A DNA stretch of 64,000 bases from Liolophura sinensis (Eukaryota > Mollusca > Polyplacophora > Chitonida > Chitonidae): contig NC_088300.1 in NCBI RefSeq assembly GCF_032854445.1, positions 20,193,608 to 20,257,607 of the forward strand, read 5' to 3'. Under the pieces are notes generated by a model that saw only the letters and a program-made list of their open reading frames with translations, made no database searches and was not told where the DNA came from. Position numbers and translations under genes: made by a program. Of this stretch, positions 11,113 to 27,371 are shown in pieces (the first letter of the stretch is position 1; each line of letters starts with the position of its first letter).

Positions 11113-11620
11113 ATGACATATTTGCTCGGAACATTACAGCTGCACGGTCACCATAACATTTCACCACGCATTTCAATGCGCTATTTCACATGGCCTCGAA
11201 AGGAGCCTACAATCCAGCTGTCATGCCGAAGACATAAGACAGGACATCCCACCCAGTCACATTATACTGACACCTGGCCAGCCAGGCATTTTTCTTGGCT
11301 CTAACATCTAAGTGCTGAGAGCAAAGCGAGAGAGCAGCTACAGTTCTATAAGCGAAATATTCTTGAGTGCAACATTAAACCCCAATCAAAACAATCAAAA
11401 AGTAAGTAAATAATTGCCCTTTATAGTATACCGCCAACCTAATTTTATCTTCATTCATTAATTCATTCATTGATTCGCCGCTGCCCATCAGGCTACTGAG
11501 GACGCTTGCTGTTGTCTGGAGCTTGGTGGTCCCCTTCAGGCTATTCTCGGTTTCCTCCAACCATGAACTAGGCTGCTTTCGTAAAGGTGAAACATTCTTA
11601 AAGGATTAGTGACCCGCTTT
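11113..11620. repeat. Remnants of dispersed repeats
   Basis: A segment with CCCACCCAGTCACATTATACTGACAC is shared, with changes, with 54575-54600, and resembles the CATTATACTGATACGGGTCAACC block of SINE family B. It is followed by a family A tail (AAATATTCTTGAGTGCAACAT, 11347-11368) and by a second decayed tail near 11540-11600 (GGTTTCCTCC, GAAACATTCTT). The pieces are too decayed to bound. Confidence 0.45.
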
Positions 11621-12609
11621 AGCTACTGGTCGTAATTACAAAGCTTGTAACCTGTTTAAGCAATATATAACTGTTAGTGCATCTGAGAAACGCTGCCGTC
11701 AGCCGAAAACGCAGCGGCGCCGTCAGAGCGCTGGCTGAGCTATAGAACTTATTAAGACGATGTCATTTTCGATCTGAGGGATTCTCGGTATACAGAAGGA
11801 AATATTCTTCCGAGTCATTTTGAGCAAATAGTGAAAGATGATGCATTTCCGATTTATGGCACTGACATCTCTGACCAGACGTCAGGTTCTGAGTCTTCTT
11901 CAGACGATAAAACGACATTTGTTCACGCATTACCATCCCTAGTGGTAATACAGACTGGTATATCAGTTATATGTATATAGCTTTATGGTGTGTTAAAGTT
12001 CGCCCGTTTATCATCAAATTTTATATTTTTAAAAATATATTTTGCCTCTGGTCGCTTCACAGATAAATATCATTCATTTTCCTGAGGGATTCTAAACTTA
12101 AATCTAAATGTGATGACAACTGTTGCATTGTAAAGAAAAAAAAACAAACACAAGCGCCATTTTGGGTCCAGTGCAACTGTTATCCTGGTACTAGACTTTA
12201 TGACGGAATAAGGCTCTGCGGTGGACATTCTCCAATCAGGAACCGTATCCATGATGCCAAGTTGTTACAACACTGCATCGTTAAATTGGATAAAAAAATA
12301 AAAAGCAGCAAGCTGGTTCGAGTTGGCCTAATCAAGTGGGCTTCTCATTAACATTCGTCAATAAAATTGTTTCCGGTTTTGGTTGGAATCATGTTATACA
12401 TGCTTTAGACAAAGGGAACGCATGTGTATAAAGTATTATTAGATACAAATGTTGACTGTTTTAGTTTTCTGCCATCACTTCCTGCCTCACCACCGTGACC
12501 CCTGTGACCTCGGCGTATTTTAAGATTTCTGTACAATATTTGATGTTCGTGGCAGCGATGTAAAGCAAACGTCAATAGCGACGCATGGGCTGTAAGGAGT
12601 ATGATCTAT

Positions 12610-16774
<4,165 letters not shown>

Positions 16775-19700
16775 TATACCTTTGGGGCTACAAGCTACAC
16801 ACAACAAACAGGGTCTTGGGTTCTTCTAGGAATTTCGCTGCAGTGATACGTGCTGGCGTTGATTATAAGCCTTGTCTCCACTCCCAAATATCTGTACCGT
16901 TACCCCCTCAGTATGTGACTGTGGCCGATTAAGCCGACATTAACACTTAGCTCACTTGGCTGAGTTCTCCGTAAAATCATACAGACAAGATTAGTCTCTC
17001 TTAAACAGACCGTCCAAAACTACCGGTTGAGTAGGCTTACGGGTACGGTCCTCTGCAGGGAGAGTGAGGCCAACATGTACGCTAATCTGACCTGACCTAC
17101 ACGTTCATACACAGCAGAGTTAAAACGTGTAGGCTATAGCACGAACTGGGTTAAAAGCACCGGCAGAACTGTTGACTAGCCAATGGTACATTGTAACGTG
17201 TGGAAGTAGCGTGGATCTGATGAAATAGTTTCTGACATTACATGACTGTTTATGTGCACGGCTCAGTGGAAATGTAGCAAACTATACATACATGTAGTTA
17301 ATAGAGAAGTTAATAAATAAGACACACTTTGGAGTCGCATTTAAAAAATAAATGAAATAAATAATAATAAAAAAAACATGACAGAGCAATATACATCTAT
17401 GAGGATTACCCCTACCACGATTCTATATTCTGTGTCTGCTTCACTGTTTATAAAAAACCAATTTGAGTTTTTCTGTGGAGATGTAGACATGTGTAAAGGA
17501 ATATGTTTAATATATCAGATTACAACATGGAAGGTAAAATCAGAACAGCAGTGACAGTGTGATAGTTAGGAACAGTTCACTGGAAAACGGTTAAATCCGG
17601 GCCCTAGTCGGTTTACCGCTTTGTTTTATTCTAGCTGTTCACATAAGCTTATACTTCTGCAGTAGCAACGTATGCCCTACATACACGCTCCTCATAGCAC
17701 GATGGTGAAATCGAGTCAGGTAAAAAAATGAACTGATGTTAACAGCAATCATTAGACGTTTTCTTCCCGTTTATGGAGTAATACGATGTAAAATTAAGAC
17801 TACCCTAATTGAGAGTCTGTTATGCAAACGATAAATTAAAGCTGAAACAGAAATTCGTACAAGGACATGTGGATACTAGCTAATCGTCAAACAGCCTAAC
17901 TAAACGCTCTAGCAATCACAAGACTAGTTATCAAAACAATTTTCAGCACAAACCACCTTCCAAATAATTACAAGAATGTAAATATGAAATTACGACGGGT
18001 GTCAGACAAAGATCTAGAGAAGCAGTTTCAGTTAACAGTTTTAAGCATACCGCCGGGGAACTAGATCGACACAAGTTGTGTAAATTTAATCGGTATCCAC
18101 ATCCAATGAAATGTGGTACATATAAAATGACGTTGGTCAAAATTATGTGTCTCGTCTGCCAGCGACGGTAGCATTTTAGAATAGCCCAAATAATTCCTTT
18201 TGATAAAATGTCAGCTTCGCATGGGAACGTGTTACCATTCGAAATCGATAGCGGCACTCAAGTTCCTAAAATTTATCAAACTATCCGTATTTAAACTTAT
18301 TCAAACATTTGAATCATTCCAACACTATAAATAGTACTGGTACGAGTGGGATATTTAGTGAAACGCAATAATTTGAGTTGTTCTAGTTACTTTTTAATAA
18401 AGAATTTTTGTTTAATTAGCGGATATGGATTTTTAGACAAAAATCCTTATGTCCAAGCCTGGGATTGAACCATGGCCTCGTGTATCCTAGGGAATGAACC
18501 CTTAATATTTAATCAAGCGTTCACTCCACTATGTATACACAAATGTATAAAATATATACCGGTATACGCTGTACAATGGTAAAAACGTCATGACACTGCA
18601 GAAGCATTGCTACGGTGTGACAAAATGTTATAAAATATAAAAAAATAAACTTTGACCATGAAGGAACCTGAATTGGCTTATTATTAAATTTAGGAAAATT
18701 ATCGAAGTTTAAAATTAAATCATCTTTTTAAATTAGACATTTTTTCGAAAACAGCATTAAATCAGGTGAATCTTTTATATAGGAGAGGTAAAAACCAGGA
18801 CTACAGGCAATCATCAACTGGCCGTCTGCTACTGTAGGCCTATTCATTGATTATATGAATGTACCGGTATTTTAAGTTAAACTCACCAAGAGTGGGCCTC
18901 TTGTGATGTGGTCTTGAGACTACGCTATCATCATCTTCAGTTATCTCCCCTTGTCAGACTCGCCTGTCAAATAGACTGACAGCTCGGTGCCCACCGCTGA
19001 CTTTGTCATTTCACCCTTATGCTGAGCTGTGCGTCTGACATTATCCGGCTCAGCTGAAAGGAACAGGTAAAACAAACAAAGTCTTATACTTGGGTAGATT
19101 TATGCAACATCTCGCCAACTGCTTGGTAGGCTCGCACTACACCGTTGTTGTTGTTACCAGTCAGCATCTCTAGTGACAATGTTGTCAGTGTGAAGTCCTG
19201 TATTATTTTAATTGTTATTTTCTTCTCTTGAACTTTTAAATTACCTAGTAAGTTAGTTAGCCGTCTCGTGCTACAGCTGTACGAAATATACCAACAGTAA
19301 AGTTGAAGAGGATTAATATTACGTGCACGGTACATGTATATATAGATGTATATATACTGAAATAGCAGAGAGGACTTAATTGCATACAGCACTGCATGGG
19401 TGACTACGTTCGCTATTTCATGTTTGGAACGGCACTTGTCAAAACATAAAACGCGAAAATAGCGATTATCTGGGGCCACATACGATTCAGGCTCACTTAT
19501 TCATAAAATTTTACCCACATTGCATGAATATTAAAACATTAAATCAGTGTATTAAAAGTAATAAATCATTTTATGCAAAGTGGACATTGTTCATACCGGT
19601 ACATGTATACTTGGTGCATGTATACTAGAACTGTATAACTAGAATTGTATGTGACAATACAATGTTAAGTAATTTTGACAACTGTAAGACTTTGTAAGAC

Positions 19701-20428
19701 TATGTAATACAGCAATATAATTTGTGAAAAAAAAAAAAAGCAAGCTCATTATATATAAGTTAACTGTGTACCAGATTTTGTATGGAGGTAGTCAATATAA
19801 TACAAGTATTTAAATTATGTCCTATCTGGTGACATCTAAAAAGTTGCTATGTGAAAGTTTGAGAAAATTGCACATACAGATATCGTCTGGTGGCTAGAAT
19901 ACTATAACTACTTGTACATGCATACTGTTATGGGTGTGTCTGGCTAGTAGTGCATGACCTTTACATTTCGTCTTTTGCGTGGTTTCGTAATTAAATCAGC
20001 AAACTATTATGACCTAGCACATGCATACCAGACTACCCAGTAAGCAAATAGTAGATACATTTGAGGACCATCCTGAATGAAGTGACTAAGTGGCTTAAAT
20101 GAAGATTGTTTTATATATACAGTACTAAGGTACGGTATAGCAGTGTGTGTAGACCTTCACATAGGCTGACATGTTCCAGTAGTTTAGATCCAAGAATTTC
20201 CCAGTTCCTTTTTATCATTCATTCTTTAACAAAAGATCTGTTAATTTCAGTTCACAAGGTACCCTCAGATTTTTTTTATAAAATTGTGCTTTATTGTGCT
20301 GTGTGTCATAAACCAGAGGCTTGAGTTCAACCCCACATCAGGTGAAGAGATTTTAAACTGTGTCCATCTAGTGTAGTAATTCCTAACTCAACATGCTTTT
20401 ATCTCTGTACACTCTTGATCTTCTCCAG
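16775..20428. other. Spacer between P450 and BTBD17-like gene (divergent)
   Basis: The two genes point away from each other, so both promoters lie here. I see no TATA box that I would defend. A moderately GC-rich block near 18890-19065, ending in GGAACAG then GTAAAAC, could be a noncoding first exon of the BTBD17-like gene with its donor, since that gene's ATG exon starts at an acceptor. At 18450-18535 the minus strand carries a GGTTCAATCCC B-box-like piece, possibly an old tRNA-derived SINE head. Nothing else is recognisable. Confidence 0.4.
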
Positions 20429-20453
20429 GTGTGCATCAGGCTCTACACTGACA

Positions 20454-22271
20454 ATGGCCCAAGCCCCAGTAGTACCTGGGGCATTACTACTTGATGCACA
20501 AGGCTTAAACCAGCAGCCGGCTCTTCAGCCAGTTCCCGTTGCCAGTCGAGAGGGAGGGGAGGGCCATGTGGGATCCCGCTTAGCAGCCTCTCCATCTGGC
20601 CCCACCCCCTCCCCAACCACACCAGAAGGAATCGATTGTTATGGTAATGAGCGACAGGCCCTGGGCAACATGGCAAAATTCTTCAACACAGCCAAGCTGA
20701 GTGACATCATCTTGAAAGTAGGCTCCAGCAGGTTCTTTGCTCATAAACTTGTGCTTGTGCGGGCTAGTGATGTCTTTGAGAGAATGCTCAGTGTTGATTG
20801 GTCAGATCCCACTAAAAAGGTAAGCGTGTGTAGATTTGTTTCTTGGGGTATATTAAAGGAAAAGTGACTGATTCTGTTTTATTAATGGAATCGAGGGCAT
20901 CACAGAATTATTGTCATTAGTGTAACAAATGTATTCAATTGTGGTATTGAGAGCATCTTTTCATTGCCATTAAATTGTATGGCTTACAACCTAGGACAAG
21001 TTAGTTTTGATGTGTAAACAACAAATTAAAGCTTTATTTACAGTCAGAGGTTCCACTGAAATATCCAGTTATATGACCATGAATAACTCAGAAATGCATC
21101 TATTCTCAGATTCTCCTGTAAGTTTCAGATTAACATGTTTTTCTCCAAAGTAAATGTTTTTCTTCTGTGTCAGGAGTTGGAGTTGGTGGAGGAAGCTGTG
21201 TGTGTGGAGGTGTTCCCACGATTCCTGCGCTTCCTTTACAGCTGTCACATCAACCTGACCTTGGACAACACCTTACCCATCCTAATCCTTGCAGACAAGT
21301 ACAACGTGGAAGACCTCCGACTTGTGTGTATCAACTTTGCTTGTACTTACATCATTCCTAAGCTGCAGCTTAAAGACGTCTTCCACACCTGGTTTCAGTA
21401 TGCCACCAAGGGCACCTGTCACCAGAAGCTGGTGGTGTCATCGGTTAAGGCACTGTCGGAGCGTATGGACGACATCATGTTGTCTGCGGAATGGGACCAG
21501 GAGTGGGTAAGTCTGGACAAGGACCAGCTGATTGAGATTCTCCGTAGCTCAGACCTTATGGTGAAAGACGAGTACGAACTTTGGAAGGCCGTCCTGAAAT
21601 GGCTCCATTCTCCCTCTCATCACTCCCGCACTGTCCAGCAGATGGCGCTGCTCACTGAACTCATGGTACACATACGCTTTCCTATGATGAGCCCAGACCA
21701 GCTGACTGCTATTGAGACAAGCTCACTCGCGCAGCAGTTCCCTGAGCTTTTCCAGCCATACTGTCTCATGGCATACAAGTACCATGCTCTACCGCTCACA
21801 TCACGCTCTGCTATCCGTGAGTTCTACTCTGCCAGTTTCCTGATGAGGAACTACACGGACCTGCGCTGGGACAAGAGGCTAGCTATTGCTAGTCTGTCAG
21901 AGGTGCAGAAGGGCACGGAGGTGAGTCTGCGCTTCTCCACGCGCGCCTCTACATTCCCAGCACAGACCTGGGAGTGGGAACTAAAAGTCCACCCCAAGGG
22001 CTTCTCCTCAACAGCAGAAGACTTCCGTGTGAGTCTGTGCTCCAACCTCATCCTTGATCAACCCCGACCTGTAGAGTACTGGCTCTCTGTGGTGGGTCGG
22101 GACCGCATCATCCACACAGTCAGTGGTAAGAAGAACTTCTCTAAAACCCGCTACACCATGGACACAGAGATGGACAAGAAGATCTCAGTCTCTGACTTAT
22201 CTTGCCCAAACAGCACCCTGCTTGTTGATGACGCACTTATCTTCCAGATCGTGATTAAACCTGTGGAGTGA
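20454..22271 (+). CDS. BTBD17: BTBD17-like BTB-BACK protein
   Basis: Two coding exons, 20454-20819 and 21174-22271, joined in phase 0 (AAG then GTAAGC donor; TGTGTCAG acceptor), give 487 aa, close to vertebrate BTBD17. Residues 1-60 are a low-complexity Pro/Gly/Ala leader without a signal peptide. A BTB domain follows (about 70-165; LSDIILKVGSSRFFAHKLVL opens it), then a BACK domain (about 175-285; LMVKDEYELWKAVLKWL), and a conserved C-terminal beta-rich region (about 300-487) ending in FQIVIKPVE, like the BTBD17 C-terminus. BTB-BACK proteins are usually oligomeric adaptors, many of cullin-3 ligases; a partner cannot be read here. An acceptor-like TTCTCCAG just before 20429 implies an upstream noncoding exon. 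The ATG at 20454 is preferred because the earlier in-frame one lies in that intron. Confidence 0.92.
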
Positions 22272-25200
22272 ATTTAAGAAAGAGTGATACTTTATCATAC
22301 AGGTGCTGACTGACTGTTGACATGTTGACATCTTTTCCAGATTCTCACAATCAAGATTTTGTCTTTTTTGCTGGAAAGAGAATATTTCCTGTGTGCATCT
22401 GTTAACATGCATGAGAAACCTCTGGCACTGAAGTCACAAATTTGTGTTCTTGTTACCTGCACAAGGGGATTGTGTTGAAATTTGCACACAAGCAACAAAG
22501 TATGTTTACATCGACAAAAAAGGCTTATATGGTCTGGGTTTTATTCCAATATATTTATATTATGCTAAACAGTGTACAGTCAGTATAAATTTACATGTTT
22601 ATCAACTTTGCTTATATTGCCTAAATACCACTTGTCTCATACCAAAGAAAATATGCCAAGTTCTCCTTTAAATGTCCAGGTACCAGTTGCTGTTGTTATG
22701 TTCCTCATATTCAGCAACTCGTCAGTGACATGAGCTTCAGCTTTGATCATGGAGAATACAGTGAGGATACAGGTTTATACGGGGTTATTTATGTCAGTCT
22801 CCTAATTTTGCGTTGTGCTTCCTGGACACATACACATATGTATGTTTGACAGTTTGTCCATAATTTATCCAACACAGATTTAATAGTCAACTTATAATGT
22901 GATATAATGTACTGGTTGAAATTGTTTATTTATTGTGAATTTAGTGTATTCCCAGTAAGGCTAATACTTATGTGATTTTCACATTTCCTGTTTGTTTTAC
23001 CTATATGTTAATTGCTTTCTTCTGTTTATGGGAGACTTGAGGACAAGGTACACAGAAGGTCCAAATGACATAAAACGCATCGTTTCTTTTCTGTGACGTT
23101 GCAGCACGAATGTACTTCATATATGTGTATGTTTTGTGAGCACACATACACCAATAATTGTGACGTAATCAAGGAAAGAACAAATGAGGTCACAGCTTTG
23201 GACCATCTTGACACAGGCGGGAAGCAGTTTTGACGAGTTCTCCATTGAGAGCTCATGTTTCATCCAAGTGTACATGTACCAATAAGATAATTTATTACTT
23301 GCTTTGTTTTTCTGCTTGCAGATTAAGTACAAATATTTTTGTGATGGATGTTTTTCCATGGTTTTTACCATAACAAGACAAAAACCAATTTAATTTCAGT
23401 TTATACACTGTCATTGTGATAAAGAAAATAACATATCACCCTGATATATATGCTTATTCAGATGTGGATTTCAGAGTGTGCATTCCAAATTTTGGAGGAA
23501 AAAATGCTTAATATTGTTCTAGTCCTTGACCATACATTGGTACTGTGCATATGGATACATATTGCTGGTTTAAATTATTGTGATATTGATAGGTGTTATA
23601 AAAAGATGTGAATTGATTGGTTGTAAGTAAAGTGGTGTTACATGTACAAGGTGTTAGCTTTACATATGTTGATAATTGCCAAACTGCTTTGGTGCTTTCA
23701 GTAGATATATAAATTTACACATCTTAGGCATAAGTTTATATTATACTATTTTCCAGACCATTTTCCTGGGTTCCATTGCATGATCATACATAGTACGCTT
23801 ACACATAGCATGGTGCATTGACATTAGCATAGTGCATGTGACAGTATTATAAATAGAAACATAAAGCAATTCAAAAGCCATGTACAAAAATGTAAATTTT
23901 TCAGCCCTGGATTTCTACATGTATCCAGTACATCAGGTGTAGTTTTCCCCTTTTTTTTAGAAAATTCACGTCAGCTATCACATCTGTTGAGTATCTTCTG
24001 CTGACCTTATAGTTAGGTTACTATAGTGTGGGTTCAAGGATATGTTTGCTAGAGTTTAGATTTGAGGGCATATTTGCAGGAGTGGATTCCTGGGCATGCC
24101 TGGTAGGCAGTGGAAGCATATCAGGTTACAGACTGCAGCACCCATATTCCTGTATGCCTTGTAAATGTAGTTAAATTTTGACATATGCACCATACACACT
24201 TAAAAGAAAAGGAAAGAAATCTCCTGAATTGTTGTGCAATTTTGTTTTTTTGATGTACATTTTATTCATCAGGTCTGTTTATAATTAAGAAATTGTTGAA
24301 AACATTGTTATAGTGTGATGTATATGTTGCCATTGAGTTCTTATTTTAATTGATGACTTAACTTTGTACGCTACAAGCTGGAAATTACACCAGGCACATG
24401 TGACCGCTGCTTCAACAGGCCTCTAGAGTGCGACCTTGTTCTAAACTTGTGTGATGCTTTTCACCATGTAAGTGATGAATCTTTATTATTAGAATTTCAT
24501 ATCAGTGTCTTAAATGAAAGTTTGCATTCCTTAGACATTTAACTCCACAAAGATGTTCCATCTCAATTAAAGTAAAGAAAATAGATAAAAAATACAAAAC
24601 CTAATTGTCTTTAGGAGCAAAGCATATTTGATGCAAGTCAGTATTTTCTTCCATTTGTCAAGATGCTTGGATATGTTTGTGATTATGTGCTGTGATAGTC
24701 AATACAAACTATTCGTACCACCCACAATATGTTTGTTTTTTCATGCGTCTTTCAACAGGCACATTCTTATATGCACTGCTCGTACAGTATATTTAAGGAG
24801 GGAAATTTGGAGTCCGCTTGTATCCATCCATCCAAAGTTTTACCTGAGCATAATTTCAACAGTTCTGGATTGTCGGCCCTAGTTTTTAGTTGGCACACAC
24901 ATGTAGGTGTGTAGTGACATAATTGTCCAATTGTGACAAGATGGCCGTTAACCAGATTGTTACAGTTTGATGTGTTTGTTGACGACATTATGTCACTGTG
25001 TAGAAATCCCTCTTCCATGACTGTCACTGTGTATACAGTATACAAGTCAAGTGTCTTCTGGACTTCTTATGTTCCCTGAAAATGTCATGAGGCATCATAT
25101 TTCCTTTGCTTTGTCCATCCATGCCCCAGTGGGTCTATTGCCATCTTATTTTGTGTCTGGCTGAATATTTTCTCAGCCAGTCTCAAGGAGGCAACATGAG

Positions 25201-25436
25201 TACATGAGTATATAACCTGTTTGTTCTAAATGATAAGAATTTCTGTCCTGTATATATGGGCCATCATTAAATGATTTTCCTAGAAGTTTTCTTGTTTAAT
25301 TTAGCTCTCAATTTAATTTCTTCAAACTTTCCAAAGTGCAACATGCAAATTCCCTGTCCATGGCAAGGTTTGACAACCCACTTCTTTATTGAGTATATTT
25401 TTATGACAGGCTTAAGTTCTATCATGACACTTATTC

Positions 25437-25606
25437 TTTCTTTATTTGACTGGTGTTTTACTCTGTACTCAAGAATATTTCATTTATACGATGTCGGCCA
25501 GCATTATGGTGGAAGGAAAACCGGGCAGAGCCTGGGGAAACCCATGACCATCCACAGGTTGTTGACATGTAAGGCCGGAGAGGAAGCCAGCATGAGCTGG
25601 ACCTAT
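25437..25606 (-). repeat. SINE family A, 5'-truncated
   Basis: Minus-strand copy with tail (TACTCAAGAATATTTCATTT) and body (CCAGCATTATGGTGGAAGG, GGAGAGGAAGCCAGCATGAG) but no tRNA-like head; it stops at AGCTGGACC. Confidence 0.85.
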
Positions 25607-26939
25607 TGAAATTTATACATCTGCACAAATATATATATATACAACAATTACATTAATCTTCGGAATCATGTTCTCTAGTGACTTTGGATGTATTAATAGG
25701 TCAAAATAATGAAGTGGAAGCAACAGCTTCCTAAATCCAAACACAACAGTGTTAAAGTGTAAGGACAAGCAAATCTAAATCGACCATAAAATGTCAACAT
25801 CACTTCACAAGAGAAATTCTCAAAACACCATACCATAAGAGGTATTCCAAAGCAATGCTCACGGGGTGTTTTAACACAAGAAAGCAATCAGATTGCAAAG
25901 ATATGTGTCTCCCCTCCCACCCACTAATCTCTTTGACGGAAACCATGCTCCGCAGCAAGCTTCACTGACACAGGCTTACCCAGGAAAGATCAACAGACGA
26001 GTACCTTAGATCACTGGGCCACAGAGAGTTCTGTGTAAGTTTGAGACTCCTTCACATACGCCATATCATACTCAAGATAGACAAGTCAACTGCAGGTTGT
26101 GGAGGCATCCCACTGCACAGCAGGCAAGGGGCATCACAACATCTGCAGCTTGGGGTCATCTCATTCCTGTAGATGCATTTGTGCATACAAAAACAATCCC
26201 AATGATAACCTATCATTTCTCCTTCCACTGCCCTGAAGTCCCATATTCATTACAGCATATTCAATATAACATATTCTGCAGAAAGTAACTTGGTTATTGT
26301 AAGGAGTTTTGACAAAACCAACAATTACCAAGTTAATACAGAAATTTTTTTATTAAAACAAACTTAGCAATTACATGTGTCGAGTTACTAGGCAAAAAAG
26401 ATACAACCCAAACCTTACTTAGAAAACATATTATCTTTATATTAGTATGTATAATAGAGTTCAGTGAAACAACGTGTAAAATTTTCGAGGCTGACAAATG
26501 TATGTTTATCAGCTGAGAGGGCGTAAAAGAAACATCAAACTTTTTATCACTTTATCCAATGAAAGCATTCCACAGATATACAGAGTGTACATGTATTTCC
26601 AAAATAACTACTCCTGTAAAAACATACCGTCACAAAAAACCACACTTACTTTCATACTAATTACAGCACCAGGACCAATATGACAACAGATTAATGGGTT
26701 CATGTACATGTTGTAGCCTAATCAATTTCTTCCTTTACATTTATTACAGTTTTTTGATGTACCAATTAAAAATGCTTGCAGGACTATGACTTAACTTCAG
26801 AATTACATATGAGGATATATGATCAAACTATTCACATGGAGCACTAATGAGCTTGGATGTTCTCACAGAAAATCAAATAAAACAATAAGCCATAACACAG
26901 ACTCAACTGTAGTATTACACACGTATATACAGACTCGTA

Positions 26940-26949
26940 TTTATTTATT
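26940..26949 (-). terminator. Candidate polyadenylation signals of the cathepsin gene
   Basis: Two overlapping AATAAA hexamers on the minus strand about 420 bp past the stop codon at 27372. Another lies at 26349-26354, about 1 kb past the stop. Which is used cannot be told from sequence. Confidence 0.4.
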
Positions 26950-27371
26950 ACATAAACGTTCATGTACAGGCACGTAGGCCTATAAATTCATATGTACAAC
27001 TTACAAGCTCTTAACCGTTCTTGTTTTCTATTATCTTCACGATTATTTCATTGAAAATGTATAAAAGAACTGATTTCAACAGAAGTTGCAAAATACAGAA
27101 TGGGGCCTGATCTACATAAAAAATTTAAGTTCTATCAAAATTTCTGATTACGGTGAAATTTCCAACACAAATTTCACAGGCATAAAACAAATGGCAAAAC
27201 ACTGCTATGCAAAAAAGAAAAACAAACCAAGAAAAAAGTTGACAATACACTGGTAAACTTTAAAAATATAAAGGTGAAATACAATATATAACTGCTAAGG
27301 GTGACTAATCACACTTGCTCAGGTTTGACAGCTGTGTGCACTCCCTACACTCCTTGAACGTTACAGAACAT

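Larger units (their letters stand above)
8607..12609. other. Spacer between the two P450 copies
   Basis: No coding exon was found in these 4 kb. It holds the foldback element at about 9040-9515, a diverged SINE ending in an AT microsatellite near 9.98-10.2 kb, dispersed-repeat remnants at 11.1-11.6 kb and, at about 12340-12605, the 3' flank of the intact P450. The pseudogene promoter would lie in its left part, but I see no convincing core elements. Confidence 0.55.
22272..27371. other. Spacer between convergent BTBD17-like and cathepsin genes
   Basis: Both neighbours end here, so the stretch should hold two 3' UTRs. No coding exon is seen. A truncated SINE lies at 25437-25606. For the cathepsin gene, overlapping AATAAA signals on the minus strand lie at 26940-26949 and another at 26349-26354. 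Confidence 0.55.

Noticed and set aside
18450-18535. tRNA gene candidate
   Set aside because: A B-box-like GGTTCAATCCC is present on the minus strand, but no acceptor stem or cloverleaf closes; at best an old SINE head.
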